From NCBI GenBank assembly GCA_905236445.1, contig CAJOPQ010000092.1:1-17241 (forward strand): a DNA stretch of 17,241 bases, read 5' to 3'. This DNA is from an uncultured Clostridia bacterium. GTDB taxonomy: Bacteria > Bacillota > Clostridia > Christensenellales > UBA1242. Positions 1-7,032 of this stretch are shown here, in pieces; position 1 is the first letter of the stretch, and each line of letters begins with the position of its first letter. A program made the position numbers and the translations under genes. The notes under the pieces were generated by a model. That model had not been told where the DNA came from, did no database searches, and saw only the letters and a list, made by a program, of their open reading frames with translations.

Positions 1-1778
1 CCCGCCTTAGCATAAGCTTTCTTGGCATACGCTTTCATTTCCTCAACTGCCTTGTCATAAGGCATGATATTAATAAGCTTGAAGAACGCAGATTGCATTA
101 TAAGGTTGATTTTGTTGCCAAGACCTAGTTCTTTGCCGATTGCGTAAGCATCTATTGTGTACAACTTGATTTTTTTGTCTGCAATCTCTTTCTTTAACGC
201 ATCTGGGAACATGATATTGATGTGTTCCATATCCCAGCCTGTGTTAAGAAGCATTGTAGCACCGTCTTTAACGTTCTTTAAGATATTGTATTTTGTTACA
301 TATGTCTGATTATGTACAGATACGAAATCTACATTATCCAACATATAACTTTGTTTCAATACACCTTTGCCGAATCTGATATGGCTAATTGTTGCATTGC
401 CACTCTTTTTGGAGTCATATTCGAAATATGCCTGACCGTTGTAATCTGTGTTATTACCAATAATCTTGATAGAACTCTTGTTGGCACTTACTGTTCCGTC
501 TCCACCAAATCCATAGAATTTACATTCAGTAACTGAGTCATCTGATGGGTAGATCTTATCCTTAATCTCTAGTGACGTGTTGGTTACATCGTCGTTAATG
601 CCTACTGTAAAGCCGTTCTTTGGCTTATCTTGCTCTAGATTGTCAAATACTGCTTTGACCATACTAGGAGTAAATTCCTTGCTACCAAGTCCGTATCGTC
701 CACCTACTACAGTAACATTTTTATAATTGCTATCAAATAGGGCAGTACGAACATCTTTGTACAAAGGCTCTCCATCTGCTCCCGGCTCCTTAGTTCTGTC
801 TAGAACAGCAATCTTTTTGGCACTTTTTGGTATTGCATTAAGGAATGCTTTTGTTGCAAATGGTCTATATAATCTAACCTTAACTAATCCATATTTGTTG
901 CCATAAGTTTTGTTAAGATAATCTATAGTAAGCTCGATTGTTGTAGTGCTAGATCCCATAGATACAATGATGTACTCTGCATCTTTTGCACCATAATAAT
1001 CGAATAGATTGTACTTTCTTCCAGTTATCTTAGATACCTCGTCCATAGTCTCTTGAACAATAGTTGGAACTCGTAGATAATATTCGTTAGCTTTCTCTCT
1101 ATTCTGGAAATAAATATCTGGATTCTGTGCAGTACCTTGTTGATGAGGGTTGTTAGAATTAAGTGATCTTGATCTGAACTTAGCAATTTCGTTCCAAGGA
1201 ATAAGTGGCTTAATCTTCTCATCATCAATCTCGTCAATTGTGTTGATTTCGTGACTTGTTCTAAATCCATCGAAGAAGTGAACGAAAGGAACGCTGGATT
1301 TCAAAGTGCTTAAATGTGCAACAAGTGCCAGATCCATGGCTTCTTGCACAGATGCTGATGCCAACATTGCCCAACCACAACTTCTTACACTCATAACATC
1401 TGAGTGATCGCCGAATATGGATAGAGCATGTGTTGCAAGTGCACGTGCGCTAACGTGCATTACGCAAGGAGTAAGTTCTCCAGCAATCTTGTACATATTA
1501 GGAATCATTAGAAGAAGTCCTTGGCTGGCTGTGAATGTGGTTGTTAATGCTCCTGCTGATAGTGAGCCATGAAGCGCTCCCGATGCACCTGCCTCGGATT
1601 GCATCTCTACTACTTTTACTGTGTTGCCAAAAATATTTTTCTTACCTTCGCTTGCCCATTGGTCGCACAGTTCTGCCATGGTGCTGGAAGGGGTAATAGG
1701 GTATATTGTTGCAGCATCGCTGAACTTGTATGCGATTGTTGCCGCAGCAGTATTACCATCAATTGTAATTCTAGACAT
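1..1778 (-). CDS. nifJ: Pyruvate:ferredoxin (flavodoxin) oxidoreductase, N-terminal part (cut by window edge)
   Basis: This enzyme oxidatively decarboxylates pyruvate with CoA to acetyl-CoA, CO2 and reduced ferredoxin, in the cytoplasm of anaerobes. About 592 codons are visible, roughly half of the usual ~1170 residues; the iron-sulfur and C-terminal TPP domains lie beyond position 1. The translation opens MSRITIDGNTAAA and continues with YPITPSS (about residues 26-32), VVEMQSEAGASGA (57-69, with the conserved Glu), a GSLSAGALTTTFTASQGL stretch and HVSARALATHALSIFGDHSD. These are signature segments of the PFOR pyruvate-binding domain. The ATG at 1778 is preceded by an AAGAGGT ribosome binding site and a good promoter. 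It is monocistronic at this end and divergent from truA. Family identity is certain; use of ferredoxin rather than flavodoxin is inferred. Confidence 0.96.
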   Translation of the reverse strand, partial: MSRITIDGNTAAATIAYKFSDAATIYPITPSSTMAELCDQWASEGKKNIFGNTVKVVEMQSEAGASGALHGSLSAGALTTTFTASQGLLLMIPNMYKIAGELTPCVMHVSARALATHALSIFGDHSDVMSVRSCGWAMLASASVQEAMDLALVAHLSTLKSSVPFVHFFDGFRTSHEINTIDEIDDEKIKPLIPWNEIAKFRSRSLNSNNPHQQGTAQNPDIYFQNREKANEYYLRVPTIVQETMDEVSKITGRKYNLFDYYGAKDAEYIIVSMGSSTTTIELTIDYLNKTYGNKYGLVKVRLYRPFATKAFLNAIPKSAKKIAVLDRTKEPGADGEPLYKDVRTALFDSNYKNVTVVGGRYGLGSKEFTPSMVKAVFDNLEQDKPKNGFTVGINDDVTNTSLEIKDKIYPSDDSVTECKFYGFGGDGTVSANKSSIKIIGNNTDYNGQAYFEYDSKKSGNATISHIRFGKGVLKQSYMLDNVDFVSVHNQTYVTKYNILKNVKDGATMLLNTGWDMEHINIMFPDALKKEIADKKIKLYTIDAYAIGKELGLGNKINLIMQSAFFKLINIMPYDKAVEEMKAYAKKAYAKA

Positions 1779-1830
1779 ATAGCTTTTTACCTCTTAAAGA
1801 ATTTTTGTACTTAACTAAAAATACGATAAA

Positions 1831-1859
1831 AGTATATATATAATATTTATTTTAGTCAA
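1831..1859 (-). promoter_or_regulatory. Sigma-A promoter of the PFOR gene
   Basis: Read on the minus strand, TTGACT (1859-1854) and TATACT (1836-1831) are separated by exactly 17 bases. The start codon at 1778 lies about 50 bases downstream and a ribosome binding site sits between them. Both hexamers match consensus closely. Confidence 0.7.
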
Positions 1860-1913
1860 ATAAATAACCAAAAAAATATTACAATTTTCATAAAACAAAT
1901 ATCTAGAAAATAA

Positions 1914-1942
1914 TTGTTAATTGTATAAAAATTTGCTACAAT
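1914..1942 (+). promoter_or_regulatory. Probable promoter of truA, extended -10 type
   Basis: TTGTTA (1914-1919), a 17-base spacer and TACAAT (1937-1942) carry a TGC extension immediately before the -10. It points toward truA and would give a leader of about 110 bases. A second candidate, TTGAAA (2008-2013), 17 bases, TGT-TTTAAT (2031-2036), lies so close to the gene that the leader would be under 20 bases. Either or both could be used. Confidence 0.55.
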
Positions 1943-2059
1943 AGCGTTGTGCCAACAAAATTCGACAAAATTAGTTAAAAACACAAAAAATCAGACACAA
2001 GAAACACTTGAAAAATAACGAAATTTTTGTTTTAATATATAAAAAAAAGGAGAAAAAAG

Positions 2060-2860
2060 ATGAGATTAGGGGTAAAATTTTCATATCTAGGTAAAGAATA
2101 TTTAGGTTATCAGAAGCAAGCAAAAGGTGACACTGTACAAGGTGAAATAGAATTTATATTGGGGCTGTTTTTCGACAAGCAAGTTAGTTTTCATGCTAGT
2201 AGTAGAACAGATTCAGGGGTGTCTGCAATATATCAGATAGGTCATTTCGACATAGACGACAAGACATTGCTGGACAAAATTGGTACAGTCAACTCTAAGA
2301 GTCTTAATAGCCTTGTTAAGCGTATCAACATGCTTATGCCATATGATATTAGGTTTGTAAAGATATTTCAGGTCAAAGACGATTTCAATTCAAGATACGA
2401 GGCTGTGGGTAAGACATATATGTACAATTTCTACGTATCCGATGTTGATATCCCATATCTATCGCAGTTCTGCTATAGACTTAATATGCGAGATTCTATA
2501 GATGGTGGCATGCGTGTGTTCGAGGCAGAAGACGAGTTAAAGAAACTAAAAGGTGAGCATGACTTCAGTGCATTCTGTGCGGCAGGCACTAGTGTTACAG
2601 ATAAGGTAAGAAAAATATATGAGATTGAGCTTATCTATCACGAGATGGGATTCTTTACACTTAAGGTAAGTGGATCTGGCTTCTTATATAATATGGTTAG
2701 AATAATTGCAGGAACATTATTTGATTATCTATTGGGTAGACTAAAAGAGCGAGATTTAAGCAAAATTCTAGAGAGTAAGGATAGAAAAATGGCCGGCAAG
2801 ACTGCTCCTGCAGTAGGGCTAGTATTGCAGACAACCCATCTAGATTATGTAGTTAGGTAA
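2060..2860 (+). CDS. truA: tRNA pseudouridine(38-40) synthase TruA
   Basis: TruA isomerises uridines 38-40 in the anticodon stem-loop of tRNAs to pseudouridine. The 266-residue product has normal family length. The catalytic aspartate is in the SSRTDSGVSA motif (Asp51), after an N-terminal GVKFSYLGKEYLGYQ strand. The C-terminal half has GEHDFSAFCAAG, SGSGFLYNMVRIIAGTL and the closing GKTAPAVGL segment, all typical. The ATG is placed by the AAGGAG at 2047-2052. It appears monocistronic: its own promoter lies upstream, and a terminator starts 7 bases after the stop codon. I see nothing abnormal. Confidence 0.95.
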   Translation: MRLGVKFSYLGKEYLGYQKQAKGDTVQGEIEFILGLFFDKQVSFHASSRTDSGVSAIYQIGHFDIDDKTLLDKIGTVNSKSLNSLVKRINMLMPYDIRFVKIFQVKDDFNSRYEAVGKTYMYNFYVSDVDIPYLSQFCYRLNMRDSIDGGMRVFEAEDELKKLKGEHDFSAFCAAGTSVTDKVRKIYEIELIYHEMGFFTLKVSGSGFLYNMVRIIAGTLFDYLLGRLKERDLSKILESKDRKMAGKTAPAVGLVLQTTHLDYVVR

Positions 2861-2901
2861 AAAAAACGGTACTTGAAATATTCTTCAAGTATCGCTTTTT
2901 T
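2861..2901. terminator. Bidirectional intrinsic terminator between truA and the ABC operon
   Basis: An 11-bp stem (2867-2877 with 2884-2894, one G-U pair) closes a 6-base loop. It is followed by six T on the plus strand (2896-2901) and preceded by six A (2861-2866), which read as a U-run on the minus strand. It therefore serves both convergent transcripts and abuts the permease stop codon at 2902. Confidence 0.85.
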
Positions 2902-3705
2902 CTATGACACAAGGTGTTTCTTGACATATTTTTCGAATGCTGCCACTATCAAATACATGACTGCTGCGAGTACACATAATATGACTGTGCTTGCCATGAC
3001 AAGATTAAGGTTGAATACTTGACCTCCATAGACTATTAGATAACCTAGTCCTGCACGGCTGTTAAGATATTCGCCCATAATTGTTCCAACCCAAGTAAGA
3101 CCTACATTAACTTTTAATACACCAATGAAGTCAAGAATTGCATTAGGTAAAATTAGTTTGGATAGTATCTGCAATTTGTTTGCCCCATAACTAGTAAGAA
3201 GCATAATTTTGTTATGTTCGCAGTTGCAAAAAGCATTAAGCATGGTTATTGTTGTAATGATAATCATTATAAGAACGTCCATAACAACAATGGAAGTTGT
3301 GCCTATGCCAACCCAGATAATGATGATGGGACCAAGTGCGATTTTTGGCAAACTGTTAAGTACAACCAAGAAAGGATCAAGAACTTTTCTTGCAGTTTCA
3401 CTAAACCACAGCAATATGGCAATAAATGTTCCTAGTCCAGTGGCAATTACGAAGCCCAATATAGCCTCGTATAATGTTGTGCCTACATGTAGCATTAGAT
3501 CGCCTTGTGTTGCCAAGTTAATAATTGTCTCAATGATTTTGCTAGGACTACTGGTAATAAATGTGTCTATTGCACCAATTATTGCTAGTAATTCCCACAA
3601 ACCAATAATTGCAACTAATATAAATACCTGAATTAAATGCACAAGCCATTTATTGCGTTTTTGTTTCTTAAGATATGCTTTGTATTGTGGAGAAATATTA
3701 TTCAT
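2902..3705 (-). CDS. ABC importer permease, SsuC/TauC/NrtB-like family
   Basis: This is the inner-membrane subunit of an ABC importer. The 267-residue product has a basic N-terminus, a first membrane helix at about residues 22-44 and several further hydrophobic segments. Near residues 170-190, SYGANKLQILSKLILPNA matches the EAA-loop consensus that docks on the ATPase, followed by a GLGYLIVYGGQ segment usual in this permease type. Its ATG overlaps the ATPase stop by four bases (ATGA), so translation is coupled. It is the last gene of the binding protein-ATPase-permease operon and ends at the bidirectional terminator. The family also handles sulfonates, taurine, nitrate and pyrimidine precursors, so the substrate is open. 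Confidence 0.88.
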   Translation of the reverse strand: MNNISPQYKAYLKKQKRNKWLVHLIQVFILVAIIGLWELLAIIGAIDTFITSSPSKIIETIINLATQGDLMLHVGTTLYEAILGFVIATGLGTFIAILLWFSETARKVLDPFLVVLNSLPKIALGPIIIIWVGIGTTSIVVMDVLIMIIITTITMLNAFCNCEHNKIMLLTSYGANKLQILSKLILPNAILDFIGVLKVNVGLTWVGTIMGEYLNSRAGLGYLIVYGGQVFNLNLVMASTVILCVLAAVMYLIVAAFEKYVKKHLVS

Positions 3706-4454
3706 TGCAATTCACTCCAGATTGTCTCGAATAAGGCTTTGCTTTCTACACTATTTCTTCTTTCATAAGGGGTAGGGTATTTGTCTAATTTCACTTCATG
3801 AATATCTTTGACAGTCGATGGTCTAGATGACAGGACTATAATTTTGTCTGACATACTAATTGCTTCGCTAATGTCGTGAGTAACTAGAATTGATGTGATT
3901 TTCTCTTGTTTAAGAATTTTGTATACATCATCACAGACATTTATCCTTGTCTGATAATCTAATGCACTAAATGCCTCGTCAAGAAGCATAATTTTAGGCT
4001 TTAGAGCAAGTGTCCTAATTAGTGCTACTCTCTGCCTCATACCACCAGAAAGCTCGCTAGGATGTTTGTCTCGAAACTCCCAAAGGCCGTATTTTTTGAG
4101 CAAATTATCTATATATTCTTTGTTTTCTTGTGTCAATTTTCCTTTGATTTCCAAGCCAAGATATACGTTTTTTAGAATAGTTCGCCATTCGAACAACTCA
4201 TCTTTTTGAAACATATATCCCACATCAACACCACTGTTGGAGCGTTCGCTTGAAGCAACTCTAACTGTGCCAGATGTGTTCTTGATAAGGCCTGCTATAA
4301 TGGACAGAATGGTTGTTTTGCCACAGCCACTCGGACCTACTATGCTTACAAATTCGTTTTTGTCAATGCTAAAAGATATATCTTCTAATGCTTTGGTCTC
4401 ACACGTTTTACTAAAATATGTAAGGCCAACATTTTTTAGTTCCAGAATTTTCAT
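3702..4454 (-). CDS. ABC importer ATP-binding protein, SsuB/TauB/ThiZ-like
   Basis: This subunit hydrolyses ATP to power the neighbouring permease. The 250-residue protein has a complete nucleotide-binding domain: Walker A GPSGCGKT (40-47), Q-loop Gln83 in MFQKDELFEW, signature LSGGMRQR (135-142), Walker B IMLLDEAFSALD (155-166) and switch His193 in VTHD. The MFQKDELFEWRTILKNV segment is characteristic of the nitrate/sulfonate/thiamine-precursor subfamily. The start is ATG at 4454. The AGGA at 4471-4474 is 16 bases away, longer than usual, and an in-frame stop at 4461-4463 excludes an upstream start. A 104-base spacer separates it from the binding-protein gene. Confidence 0.92.
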   Translation of the reverse strand: MKILELKNVGLTYFSKTCETKALEDISFSIDKNEFVSIVGPSGCGKTTILSIIAGLIKNTSGTVRVASSERSNSGVDVGYMFQKDELFEWRTILKNVYLGLEIKGKLTQENKEYIDNLLKKYGLWEFRDKHPSELSGGMRQRVALIRTLALKPKIMLLDEAFSALDYQTRINVCDDVYKILKQEKITSILVTHDISEAISMSDKIIVLSSRPSTVKDIHEVKLDKYPTPYERRNSVESKALFETIWSELQ

Positions 4455-4558
4455 ATATTTCTATATTTACTCCTATCATAATTTAGCATTATAATTCATT
4501 ATATTGACTATTTTGCGAAATTGTGATTGCGTTAACATAGATTATATGATTGCTCTTA

Positions 4559-5563
4559 TTATGCACTAAGCATTTCGTTCATTACATCTAAAGCAAATGA
4601 ATTGTCTACAATTTTGTTGAAGTCTACACGCGTATCTATTGTGCCTGATGCCATCATTATATCAAGTAATTTCTCATAGGAATTGTTGGTCATAACAGGT
4701 GTTGATGTCCACGCATCTATCTGTATATAGTTAAGAATACTGTTCTTGATTATTTCTCTGTCGCTGTCGGCAAATGATGGAAGCAATGCCTCTACTACAT
4801 CATCTATCTTAGCAGTGATTAAGAAGTTGTATCCACGCATAATTGCTTTTAGGAATTTGCTTATAATGTCTGGATTTTTGTCAAGATAGCTTCTATTAGC
4901 CATGAATGTAGTAAATGGCACTTCGCCAGCTTCTGCACCAACAGATGCAACAATATAGCCCTGACTATTTTTCTCTAGAGTACTTCCAGTTGGCTCAAAT
5001 GTAGTCATATAGTCTGCAGTACCTGCGATAAAGGCTGCAGTCATATTATTGAACGCAACATCATAGTTAATTGTTATATTTTCTCCATCATTTAATCCTT
5101 TGGACTTCAGCAAGTATTCTAGAGTCATAGCAGGCATTCCGCCTTTTCTTCCACCAAGTATCTCTTTGCCTTCTAGCGATCTCCAATCAAATGATCCATC
5201 GATAGCACTTCTGCCAATAATGAAAGATCCGTCACGTTTAGTTAATTGCCCAAAGATTATTGGCAAATCGTTTCTGCCTTGATTGGCAACATATACACTT
5301 GTCTCTGGTCCAAGCAAAGCAATATCTGCCGCATTAGTTAGAAGGGCAGTCATACTATTATCTGAGCCACCGCCGTTAGTAAGTTCTATCTCTAGTCCAG
5401 CATCTGACATATATCCTTTGTTGATTGCAATGTATAGCGGAGCATAAAAAATGCTATGAGTTACTTCGTTAAGTCTGATTTTGTTATTTGTATTATCACA
5501 GCCAACAAAAGTAAAAGATATTGCTACAACAATTGCACATATACATATTGCAAATTTTTTCAT
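4559..5563 (-). CDS. ABC importer substrate-binding lipoprotein, NMT1/THI5-SsuA-like
   Basis: This is the extracellular solute receptor of the importer. The 334-residue protein starts with a Lys-Lys signal peptide and a hydrophobic core, then FVGC with the lipidation Cys at residue 22. The -3 position is Phe rather than the common Leu. The mature part has HSIFYAPLYIAINKGYM (about 36-52), GGGSDNSMTALLTNAADIAL, EILGGRKGGMPAMTLEYLL and a TADYMTTFEPTGS segment, the pattern of NMT1/THI5-like periplasmic binding proteins. A strong AAGGAGG (5568-5574) sets the start. It is first in the operon. I found no TPP riboswitch-like CTGAGA element upstream, so a thiamine-precursor role is possible but unsupported; sulfonate, riboflavin or other ligands remain possible. 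Confidence 0.88.
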   Translation of the reverse strand: MKKFAICICAIVVAISFTFVGCDNTNNKIRLNEVTHSIFYAPLYIAINKGYMSDAGLEIELTNGGGSDNSMTALLTNAADIALLGPETSVYVANQGRNDLPIIFGQLTKRDGSFIIGRSAIDGSFDWRSLEGKEILGGRKGGMPAMTLEYLLKSKGLNDGENITINYDVAFNNMTAAFIAGTADYMTTFEPTGSTLEKNSQGYIVASVGAEAGEVPFTTFMANRSYLDKNPDIISKFLKAIMRGYNFLITAKIDDVVEALLPSFADSDREIIKNSILNYIQIDAWTSTPVMTNNSYEKLLDIMMASGTIDTRVDFNKIVDNSFALDVMNEMLSA

Positions 5564-5742
5564 ATTTCCTCCTTAAAATTAATTTTTGCAATCATAATAT
5601 AATATTCAATCAATATATTTATTGTGAGGTAATTAACGTTACATTTTGAAAATTAAGGATAAATATATTATTTTTTTGATATCAACTAGTTTGACAAATA
5701 GATAAAATTGCAAAAAAAGTAAAAAAATTTTTGCCAAATACA

Positions 5743-5771
5743 TTGAAAAATGATTTTTTGTATGTTATAAT
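5743..5771 (+). promoter_or_regulatory. Strong extended -10 promoter for the small membrane protein gene
   Basis: TTGAAA (5743-5748), a 17-base spacer ending in TGT, and a perfect TATAAT (5766-5771). The start codon at 5809 is about 30 bases beyond the expected transcription start. Confidence 0.78.
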
Positions 5772-5808
5772 GCTTACGATGATTTTTGATAAATAGGAGT
5801 ATAGACTT

Positions 5809-6066
5809 ATGAATTTACTAGCTGCAGATTCATTTATGAGTACATTTTGGAACAAATTTACTTCGCTTTTTGCGATTGCTAACTTCTGGATTGCTACTTT
5901 TGTGGCTATTCTAGGTGTTACTTTTTTGATTCTTGCAAGAAGGCTTACAAGAGTGCATAGAGGGGTAGATGAGATCTCTAACGATGATAAAGTACTTATG
6001 ACTTATAGAATACTTGCAAGCATTTGTATAGTGTTTGCACTTATCGTATGGATATTCTTCTGCTAA
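5809..6066 (+). CDS. Small two-helix membrane protein of unknown function
   Basis: I do not recognise this 85-residue protein. It has an AGGAGT ribosome binding site, a near-consensus promoter and its own terminator, so it is very likely a real, well expressed, single-gene transcript. Two hydrophobic segments are visible: about residues 22-43 and 66-85, the latter running to the C-terminus and ending WIFFC. Between them is a short polar loop of roughly 20 residues that begins ARRLTRVHRGVDEISNDDK, with a cluster of Arg near the membrane followed by acidic residues. By the positive-inside rule the loop is probably cytoplasmic. No catalytic motif is apparent. Its neighbours (ABC importer on the other strand, DeoC-like protein downstream) do not indicate a function. 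Confidence 0.8.
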   Translation: MNLLAADSFMSTFWNKFTSLFAIANFWIATFVAILGVTFLILARRLTRVHRGVDEISNDDKVLMTYRILASICIVFALIVWIFFC

Positions 6067-6085
6067 GAACAAATAATGTTAGATT

Positions 6086-6122
6086 TCACACTAGCAAAAA
6101 ATATTGCTGGTGTGATTTTTTT
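6086..6122 (+). terminator. Intrinsic terminator after the small membrane protein gene
   Basis: An 11-bp stem (6086-6096 with 6105-6115, one G-U pair) with an 8-base A-rich loop is followed by seven T (6116-6122). It starts about 20 bases after the stop codon. Confidence 0.85.
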
Positions 6123-6178
6123 AAAATTATGATAAAATTAGTTTTACTCTCGCTAATTGATTGATTTATTTTTCATTT

Positions 6179-6187
6179 TGCTATACA
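6179..6187 (+). promoter_or_regulatory. Possible extended -10 element before the DeoC-like gene
   Basis: TGC-TATACA lies about 40 bases before the start codon. The available TTGATT -35 candidates (6157-6162 and 6161-6166) give spacers of 19 or 15 bases, so the assignment is weak. The gene needs its own promoter because a terminator lies just upstream. Confidence 0.35.
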
Positions 6188-6227
6188 CTACAAATCAGTA
6201 AATAATATTACAAAGGTGAGATACTAT

Positions 6228-6875
6228 ATGAATAAGAAAGAACTTGCGAAATGTTTAGAGTTTAGAGCTTTGGAGCCTATAGGCAAAGAACGTGTAGCTG
6301 AGATAATCGGTACGGCCAACAAACTTAGTCTTGCTAGCGTGTCATTTAATCCAAAGTACGCTGAATTTGCGAAAGAATGTATAACTGATGAGGATTCTAA
6401 AGTAAAACTTAATATAGTGGTGGGTTATCCACTTGGAGAGAATACACAAGAGATTAAAACAATGGAAGCAGTTATGGCGGCACAGGCTGGTGCAGATGAG
6501 ATTAGCGTAGTTACTTCACATTCGGCTGTTATTGCTAACAATATGGAATATGTCGAGGAAGAATTGAAAAGGATTGTTGATTGTGTGGAAGTGCCAGTAT
6601 GTGCAATAATGGACAATAATCTACTTAACGAAGAACAAATGATAAGGTTATGCGAGGCTTGTGTTAATTCTGGTATAACGACCGTGCAGATAGGCACAGG
6701 CTATAATCAATCTACTATTACTCAAGAACTTGTCAAATCTATTGCAGATGTAGTTGCTGGTGTATGTGAGTTGAAAGTTGCTCTTGACATACAGACTGTT
6801 GATGAACTCTATGATATGGCGTGTGCTGGTGCAACAATGATTTCAACTAAGGAAGTTGAGAAAATATTGAAGTAG
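6228..6875 (+). CDS. deoC: DeoC-like (deoxyribose-phosphate aldolase fold) protein with altered active site
   Basis: Classical DeoC cleaves 2-deoxyribose-5-phosphate to acetaldehyde and glyceraldehyde-3-phosphate. This 215-residue protein follows the family along its length: LASVSFNPKYAEFAKE (35-50), VVGYPLGENT (64-73), GADEISVV (88-95), DNNLLNEEQMIRLCEACVNSG (129-149) and a C-terminal GATMIST. Key residues differ. The Schiff-base lysine site (KTSTG in the family) reads VQIGTG, with Gln154 coded by CAG. The catalytic Asp102 equivalent is Ser93. The N-terminal IDHTLLKP motif is LEFRALEP, and the phosphate-binding Gly-Gly after the second lysine is Leu-Asp; that lysine (Lys183) remains. The start is ATG at 6228, not GTG at 6216, because AAAGGTGAG is its ribosome binding site. 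Canonical aldolase activity is doubtful. No clear terminator follows. Confidence 0.82.
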   Translation: MNKKELAKCLEFRALEPIGKERVAEIIGTANKLSLASVSFNPKYAEFAKECITDEDSKVKLNIVVGYPLGENTQEIKTMEAVMAAQAGADEISVVTSHSAVIANNMEYVEEELKRIVDCVEVPVCAIMDNNLLNEEQMIRLCEACVNSGITTVQIGTGYNQSTITQELVKSIADVVAGVCELKVALDIQTVDELYDMACAGATMISTKEVEKILK

Positions 6876-6974
6876 TGCCAAGGGCTATAGTTTAAAAATA
6901 AATAGTTTATGTCAATAATATTTATAATACCTATTGTGATTTGAAATATAAGCCGACATTTTCGATTATTTTGT

Positions 6975-7003
6975 TTGACTATGGTATAGATTTTGTGTAT
7001 AAT
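6975..7003 (+). promoter_or_regulatory. Sigma-A promoter of the secD-secF operon
   Basis: TTGACT (6975-6980), a 17-base spacer and TATAAT (6998-7003), about 30 bases before the secD start codon. This is one of the two best promoters in the window. Confidence 0.82.
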
Positions 7004-7032
7004 ATTTGAGTTTATAAGGAGAGGCTTATTTC

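Noticed and set aside
3209..3631. A 140-residue plus-strand open frame opposite the ABC permease
   Set aside because: It lies wholly antisense to a gene with clear permease motifs, has no ribosome binding site of its own and no recognisable domain.
4455..4558. A small gene or second promoter between the binding-protein and ATPase genes
   Set aside because: No start codon with a ribosome binding site and frame was seen. TATAAT-like hexamers occur on the minus strand but without a -35 at 16-18 bases.
5564..5808. TPP riboswitch upstream of the NMT1/THI5-like binding protein
   Set aside because: No CTGAGA-type core or paired arms were found on the minus strand; the region is AT-rich with only short palindromes.
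6216..6227. GTG start for the DeoC-like gene four codons upstream
   Set aside because: The GTG is part of AAAGGTGAG, which is correctly spaced as the ribosome binding site for the ATG at 6228.
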